Positions 60,493-64,000 of a stretch of 64,000 nt of DNA are shown piece after piece. A model generated the notes under the pieces. It was not told where the DNA came from. It made no database searches and saw nothing but the letters and a program-made list of their open reading frames with translations. The DNA lies in the NCBI RefSeq assembly GCF_038594605.1, contig NZ_JBCFZM010000001.1:868001-932000 (forward strand), given 5' to 3'. The first letter of the stretch is position 1. Each line of letters opens with the position of its first letter. This DNA is from Alteriqipengyuania bathyomarina_B. GTDB taxonomy: Bacteria; Pseudomonadota; Alphaproteobacteria; Sphingomonadales; Sphingomonadaceae. Made by a program: the position numbers and the translations under genes.

Positions 60493-61086
60493 CTAGGCGA
60501 CAGCCGCGCTTTTCCTGAGCAACTGATACGCCTCGACCACCCGGCCCAGCCGCGCTTCGTGGGTGCGGTCGCCCCCGTTGCGGTCGGGGTGGTAGCGGCG
60601 GACGAGTTCGGAATAGCGCTGGCGGAGGCGCTTGCGGTCGGTCTTCGCGCCCAGCCCCAGAACTTCCAGTGCCTGCGCCTCTTCCTTCGTGAAGCGCCCG
60701 TCCATCGCCATTTCGGCCTCGCGCTGCGCGCGGCTCTTTATGCCGCTCGCGCGGGCCGAAATCGCATCGAGCGGATCGTTGTAGTCGCCCCAGCGCGGCA
60801 TACCATCGACCCCTCCGGTCGCGCGGAACGCAGGCGTCTCGGTCTGCCACCCCGCGGCCGGAGACTGCGCGCGCAGGATCTCGTCCGCGCTCATTCCGTC
60901 GAACCAGTCGTAGCCCGCGTTGAATTCGCGTATATGCTGGAGGCAGAACCAGCGCCACTGGCCCGGTCCGTCGAACGAGTTACCATAGGCTCCGGGCGCG
61001 CGGAATTCGCCGGGCTCTTCGCAGGTGGGGTGGGAACAAAGTCTGCCGTTCGCTTCGTGGCGTCCATGGAACCGGGTCTGGCGCAT
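60493..61086 (-). CDS. J-domain protein with N-terminal Cys region
   Basis: The 197-residue protein has a C-terminal J domain: KTDRKRLRQRYSELVRRYHP with the HPD motif (YHPDRNGGD) and RVVEAYQLLRK. J domains stimulate the ATPase of DnaK. The N-terminal half has CSHPTCEEPGEFRAPGAYG and WRWFCLQHIREFNAGYDWFD, a conserved Cys/His arrangement that could bind a metal. The same protein stands beside cobS and bolA in many sphingomonads. Here it is divergent from bolA with 54 bp between the starts. Confidence 0.87.
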   Translation of the reverse strand: MRQTRFHGRHEANGRLCSHPTCEEPGEFRAPGAYGNSFDGPGQWRWFCLQHIREFNAGYDWFDGMSADEILRAQSPAAGWQTETPAFRATGGVDGMPRWGDYNDPLDAISARASGIKSRAQREAEMAMDGRFTKEEAQALEVLGLGAKTDRKRLRQRYSELVRRYHPDRNGGDRTHEARLGRVVEAYQLLRKSAAVA

Positions 61087-61140
61087 AGCGCTTTAGGATG
61101 GGCAGCGCAGAGCAAAATTGCAAAGGGATCGAACGACAAA

Positions 61141-61419
61141 ATGGCACAATCCGTAGCCGATGAGATGGAGCAGCGCTTGCGCGAGGCATTTTCGCCGACG
61201 CAGCTCGATATCGTGAACGACAGTGCGAAGCATCGCGGCCACGTGGGCGACGACGGCACCGGTGAATCGCATTTCACGATCCTGATCGAGGCCCCCGCCT
61301 TCACCGACAAATCGCGCCTCGAACGCCAGCGGATGGTCAATGGCGCGCTGGGCGACATTCCGGGTGAGCGGGTTCACGCGCTGGCGATCAAGGCCACCGC
61401 GCCGGCCACGCCAGGCTGA
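61141..61419 (+). CDS. BolA family protein
   Basis: The 92-residue protein has the class II KH-like BolA fold: VADEMEQRLREAFSPTQLDI, ESHFTILIEAPAFTDKSRLE and RQRMVNGALGDIP with a conserved His at ERVHALAIK. BolA proteins act with monothiol glutaredoxins in Fe-S cluster handling and in stress and cell-shape regulation. No glutaredoxin gene is adjacent. It is followed after five bases by a GST-like gene. Confidence 0.92.
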   Translation: MAQSVADEMEQRLREAFSPTQLDIVNDSAKHRGHVGDDGTGESHFTILIEAPAFTDKSRLERQRMVNGALGDIPGERVHALAIKATAPATPG

Positions 61420-61424
61420 GCGCG

Positions 61425-62132
61425 ATGGCATATGATCTTTGGTACTGGCCGGGCGCCCCCGGCCGTGGCGAATTCGTGCGCGTCGCGTTCGAGGCGGCGG
61501 GTATCGACTATGTCGACCGCGTGCGCGAAGAGGGCGTGCAGGCGCTGGTGGACGATATGGAGCGGCGCAGCGGTATCCGCCCCTTCGCCCCGCCCTATAT
61601 CGCGCATGGCGACATCTGCATCGCGCAGGTCGCGCATATCGTGACCTGGCTGGCAGATCGGCACGGCTTTGGCGCCGAGGAAGAGCGCGGTAATCTGGAG
61701 CTGATCATGCTCCAGCTCACCATCACGGATATCACGGCCGAGGCGCACGACGTCCATCATCCGATCGCCGATGCGCTCTATTACGAGGACCAGAAAGACG
61801 CCGCGAAGCGCGTGGCTGAGGATTTTCGCGAGAAGCGGATGCCGAAGTTCTTCCGCTACTTCGAGGATGCGCTGTGCGCCACCGAAGGGCCGTTCGTCCT
61901 TGGCGAGAAATGGTCGCACGTCGACACGTCGCTGTTCCAGCTCGTCGAAGGGCTGCGTTACGCTTTCCCGCAGCGAATGAAGGCCATCGAAGGCGACTAT
62001 CCGAAGCTGATCGCGTGCCGCGACGCGGTGGCGCAGCTCGACGGGATCAAGGCTTATCTTGCGTCGGATCGCCGAATGGCGTTCAACGAGGATGGCATTT
62101 TCCGCCATTATCCGGAGCTCGACGCAGCATGA
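61425..62132 (+). CDS. Glutathione S-transferase-like protein
   Basis: The 235-residue protein begins DLWYWPGAPGRGEFVRVAFE, with the start of the GST thioredoxin-like domain, followed by RPFAPPYIAHGDICIAQVAH with cis-Pro and the glutathione-binding segment. The long helical C-terminal domain has LGEKWSHVDTSLFQLVEGLR. It resembles the alpha/mu/pi/sigma-like GSTs. The substrate is not known. Its stop overlaps the pirin start (ATGA) and bolA is five bases upstream, so the three genes form an operon. Confidence 0.86.
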   Translation: MAYDLWYWPGAPGRGEFVRVAFEAAGIDYVDRVREEGVQALVDDMERRSGIRPFAPPYIAHGDICIAQVAHIVTWLADRHGFGAEEERGNLELIMLQLTITDITAEAHDVHHPIADALYYEDQKDAAKRVAEDFREKRMPKFFRYFEDALCATEGPFVLGEKWSHVDTSLFQLVEGLRYAFPQRMKAIEGDYPKLIACRDAVAQLDGIKAYLASDRRMAFNEDGIFRHYPELDAA

Positions 62133-63034
62133 TTTCTGGCCCCATCGAGACGACGATCACGCCGACCAACCACGACCTCGGGGACTTCGAGGTCCGCCGC
62201 GCGCTGCCTTCGCGCCAGCGCCGCATGGTCGGCCCCTTCATCTTCGTCGACGAGTTCGGGCCGGCGCGCCTGCCACCCGGGGGCGGGATGGATGTGCGCC
62301 CGCATCCGCACATCAACCTCGCCACGGTCACCTGGCTGTTCGCGGGCGAGAATGCCGGCGCGATCGAACATCGCGACAGTCTGGGGACCTTCTCTACCAT
62401 CCGGCCCGGCACGGTGAACCTGATGACTGCGGGCAGCGGGATCGTCCATTCCGAACGCTCGCCCGCCGACGAGCGCAAGGGCGGTGCCGGCATGTTCGGC
62501 ATGCAGACCTGGCTGGCCCTGCCCGACGGCAAGGAAGAGATAGACCCCGCCTTCGAAGCGATCGACGGTCTGCCGGTGGTGGAGGATGGCGGCGCGCGCG
62601 CGACGATCATCATGGGCGACCTATGGGGCGAACGCGCGGCGACCACGACCTATGCCGAAACGATCTATGCCGAAATCGTGCTTGCGCCCGGCGGACAGAT
62701 GCCGATCGAGTCACCCGCCGACGAGCGCGCGCTGATGGTGGTCGAGGGGGAGGCCACGCTCGATGGCGAAGAGCTGCCCCGCTATGCGCTGATCGTCGTC
62801 AAACCCGGCGATTGCCCAGCGCTGCGCTCCGAGAAGGGCGCGCGGGTCATGCTGCTCGGCGGAGAGAGCTTTGCGACCAAGCGCTACGTCTGGTGGAATT
62901 TCGTCAGCTCGGATCGCGACCGGATCGAGCAGGCGAAGGAAGACTGGACGCAGGGCCGCTTCGCCAAAGTGCCGGGCGATGACGAGGAATGGATTCCGCT
63001 GCCCGACGAGCCCAAGACGGTGACCTATCCCTGA
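62129..63034 (+). CDS. Pirin family protein
   Basis: The 301-residue bicupin has the pirin signature PFIFVDEFGPARLPPGGGMD, then HPHINLATVTWLF, with two metal-binding His, EHRDSLGT, GIVHSERSP and the second cupin near the end. Pirins are Fe(II) or Ni(II) proteins; some act as quercetinases or as redox-dependent regulators. The activity here is not known. It overlaps the GST gene by four bases. Confidence 0.9.
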   Translation: MISGPIETTITPTNHDLGDFEVRRALPSRQRRMVGPFIFVDEFGPARLPPGGGMDVRPHPHINLATVTWLFAGENAGAIEHRDSLGTFSTIRPGTVNLMTAGSGIVHSERSPADERKGGAGMFGMQTWLALPDGKEEIDPAFEAIDGLPVVEDGGARATIIMGDLWGERAATTTYAETIYAEIVLAPGGQMPIESPADERALMVVEGEATLDGEELPRYALIVVKPGDCPALRSEKGARVMLLGGESFATKRYVWWNFVSSDRDRIEQAKEDWTQGRFAKVPGDDEEWIPLPDEPKTVTYP

Positions 63035-63056
63035 GGCATCCTACGCAGGAGTGGGC

Positions 63057-63878
63057 ATGACAGAACAATTCGCAGGCAAGGTCGTCTGGATCACCGGCGC
63101 GTCGTCGGGCATCGGCGCGGCGCTGGCGCGCGCGTGGGCCGACGCCGGGGCGCATGTCGTTCTGTCGGGTCGCGACGAGGCGCGTCTGGCGCACGTGGCG
63201 AAGGACTGCGCCACCGATACGCTGATTCTGCCCTACGACGTGCGCGAGGAAGCCGCGATGCGCGCCGCGTGCGAACAGGCGATCGGCTGGAAGCAGGGCG
63301 TCGACATCATGGCCAACAATGCCGGCATTTCCCAGCGCAGCCGCGCGACCGAGACCGCGATGGAGGTCTATCGCAACATCATCGATATCGACCTGACGGC
63401 GCAGATCGCAGCGACGCAGGCCATGCTGCCGCACTTCACCACGCGCGGCAGCGGGCATCTGGTGTTCGTATCGTCCGTGGCGGGCAAGATCGGCATTCCG
63501 CTACGCACCGCCTATTGCGCCGCGAAACATGGTCTGGTCGGCTATGCCGACGCGCTGCGCGCCGAGCTCTCGCAATCGGGCGTATCGGTGCACGTGGTGT
63601 GCCCCGGATCGGTCGCCACCGATGTCAGCCGTAACGCGCTGACCGCCGATGGCAGCGCGCGGGGGCGCAGCGACAGCGTGATCGACAACGGCATGCCGCC
63701 CGAAGAGGCCGCACGGCGCATCCTCGATGGCGTGGAAAGCGGCGAGCGCGAGATCATCGTCGCACGCGGCGGCGAGAGCAGCTGGGGCGAACAGCGCCGC
63801 ACGCCCGACGCGCTGTTCGACCAGGTCGCGCAGATGGTCGCCAACGGATACATGGACAAGATCGAGTCGGAGGGATGA
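63057..63878 (+). CDS. Short-chain dehydrogenase/reductase
   Basis: The 273-residue classical SDR has the NAD(P)-binding VVWITGASSGIGAALARAWA, the NNAG motif and a catalytic Ser in HLVFVSSVAGK. The YxxxK pair lies in YCAAKHGLVGYADALRAEL, and VCPGSVATDVS follows. The Arg after the second strand (SGRDEAR) suggests NADP. The substrate is unknown. AGGAG lies five bases before the ATG at 63057; a GTG at 63051 is less well placed. The next gene starts two bases after its stop. Confidence 0.88.
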   Translation: MTEQFAGKVVWITGASSGIGAALARAWADAGAHVVLSGRDEARLAHVAKDCATDTLILPYDVREEAAMRAACEQAIGWKQGVDIMANNAGISQRSRATETAMEVYRNIIDIDLTAQIAATQAMLPHFTTRGSGHLVFVSSVAGKIGIPLRTAYCAAKHGLVGYADALRAELSQSGVSVHVVCPGSVATDVSRNALTADGSARGRSDSVIDNGMPPEEAARRILDGVESGEREIIVARGGESSWGEQRRTPDALFDQVAQMVANGYMDKIESEG

Positions 63879-63880
63879 GA

Positions 63881-64000
63881 ATGGACCAGACGCGCGTAAA
63901 GCTGCCCAACGGGATCGAGCTGGATGTGGTCGACCAGGGGCCGAAGGACGCGCCGGTGCTGATCTTCCTCCACGGTTTTCCCGAAAGCCACCGGACCTGG
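63881..64000 (+). CDS. Alpha/beta hydrolase, partial (C-terminus outside window)
   Basis: Forty residues are visible. LPNGIELDVVDQGPKDAPVL is followed by IFLHGFPESHRTW, the oxyanion-hole motif HGFPESxxTW found in epoxide-hydrolase and dehalogenase-like alpha/beta hydrolases. The catalytic residues lie beyond the window. GGAGG lies seven bases before the ATG. It is co-transcribed with the SDR gene. Confidence 0.75.
   Translation, partial: MDQTRVKLPNGIELDVVDQGPKDAPVLIFLHGFPESHRTW

Overview
The window is a 64 kb piece of a GC-rich alphaproteobacterial chromosome, most likely from the Sphingomonadales and probably an Erythrobacter-like member of the Erythrobacteraceae. Support comes from the gene order coxB-ctaD-ctaB-(48 aa protein)-ctaG-coxC-surf1-thrC, the class I lysyl-tRNA synthetase, the plant-type gshA, the CobS/J-domain/BolA neighbourhood and the family make-up. 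The family assignment is an inference. Gene density is very high: about 75 protein genes, many overlapping as ATGA or TGATG. There are no rRNA genes, tRNA genes, insertion sequences, phage genes or CRISPR arrays that I can see. The two ends cut through a murein L,D-transpeptidase (left) and an alpha/beta hydrolase (right).

Layout. 1-12.4 kb: L,D-transpeptidase, a renalase-like flavoprotein, the ABC-F factor EttA, a decayed GIY-YIG gene, a CLC transporter, a flavin oxidoreductase, an arginine-repeat RcnB-family protein, cytochrome b561, a prolyl-4-hydroxylase-like enzyme, class I LysRS, and a SoxR regulon unit (soxR divergent from a glyoxalase-family gene, with a recognisable SoxR box). 12-24 kb: DinG-like helicase, UbiA, RsmE, GshA, a membrane methyltransferase, and a minus-strand group with BamB, a YfgM-like protein, a glycosyltransferase and a hydrolase. 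24-35 kb: SelO, AstD-type dehydrogenase, RarD, dihydroorotase, YgfZ, a TetR regulator divergent from a predicted metal-dependent hydrolase, GNAT, ribosomal proteins L27 and L21 (L21 with a histone H1-like tail), and two uncharacterised exported or membrane proteins.

35-46 kb is one nearly unbroken minus-strand unit: the aa3-type cytochrome oxidase and its assembly factors (coxB, ctaD, ctaB, a 48 aa protein, ctaG, coxC, surf1), then thrC, an rRNA-type methyltransferase, folB, a small Rossmann protein and moaA-moaD-moaE. 46.4-52.2 kb is a divergent plus-strand unit: pyrE, pdxJ, a small membrane protein, acpS, lepB, an AI-2E-family permease, a DUF3089 hydrolase and ruvX. 52.2-54.2 kb holds three overlapping or closely spaced minus-strand genes with no assigned function: a 55 aa peptide, a 319 aa protein and a 269 aa cupin-like protein. 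This is the best candidate in the window for an undescribed system. 54-64 kb: two hotdog thioesterases, a class A penicillin-binding protein, CobS without CobT beside it, an MpaB-type oxygenase, DUF1428, two glutathione-transferase-like proteins, J-domain protein, BolA, pirin and a short-chain dehydrogenase.

Non-coding signals include several strong hairpin terminators, the SoxR operator with a 19-bp-spaced promoter, a TetR-type palindrome, a 22 bp sequence present in two distant places, an 89 bp imperfect palindromic repeat element, and a run of three small hairpins beside the GIY-YIG remnant.
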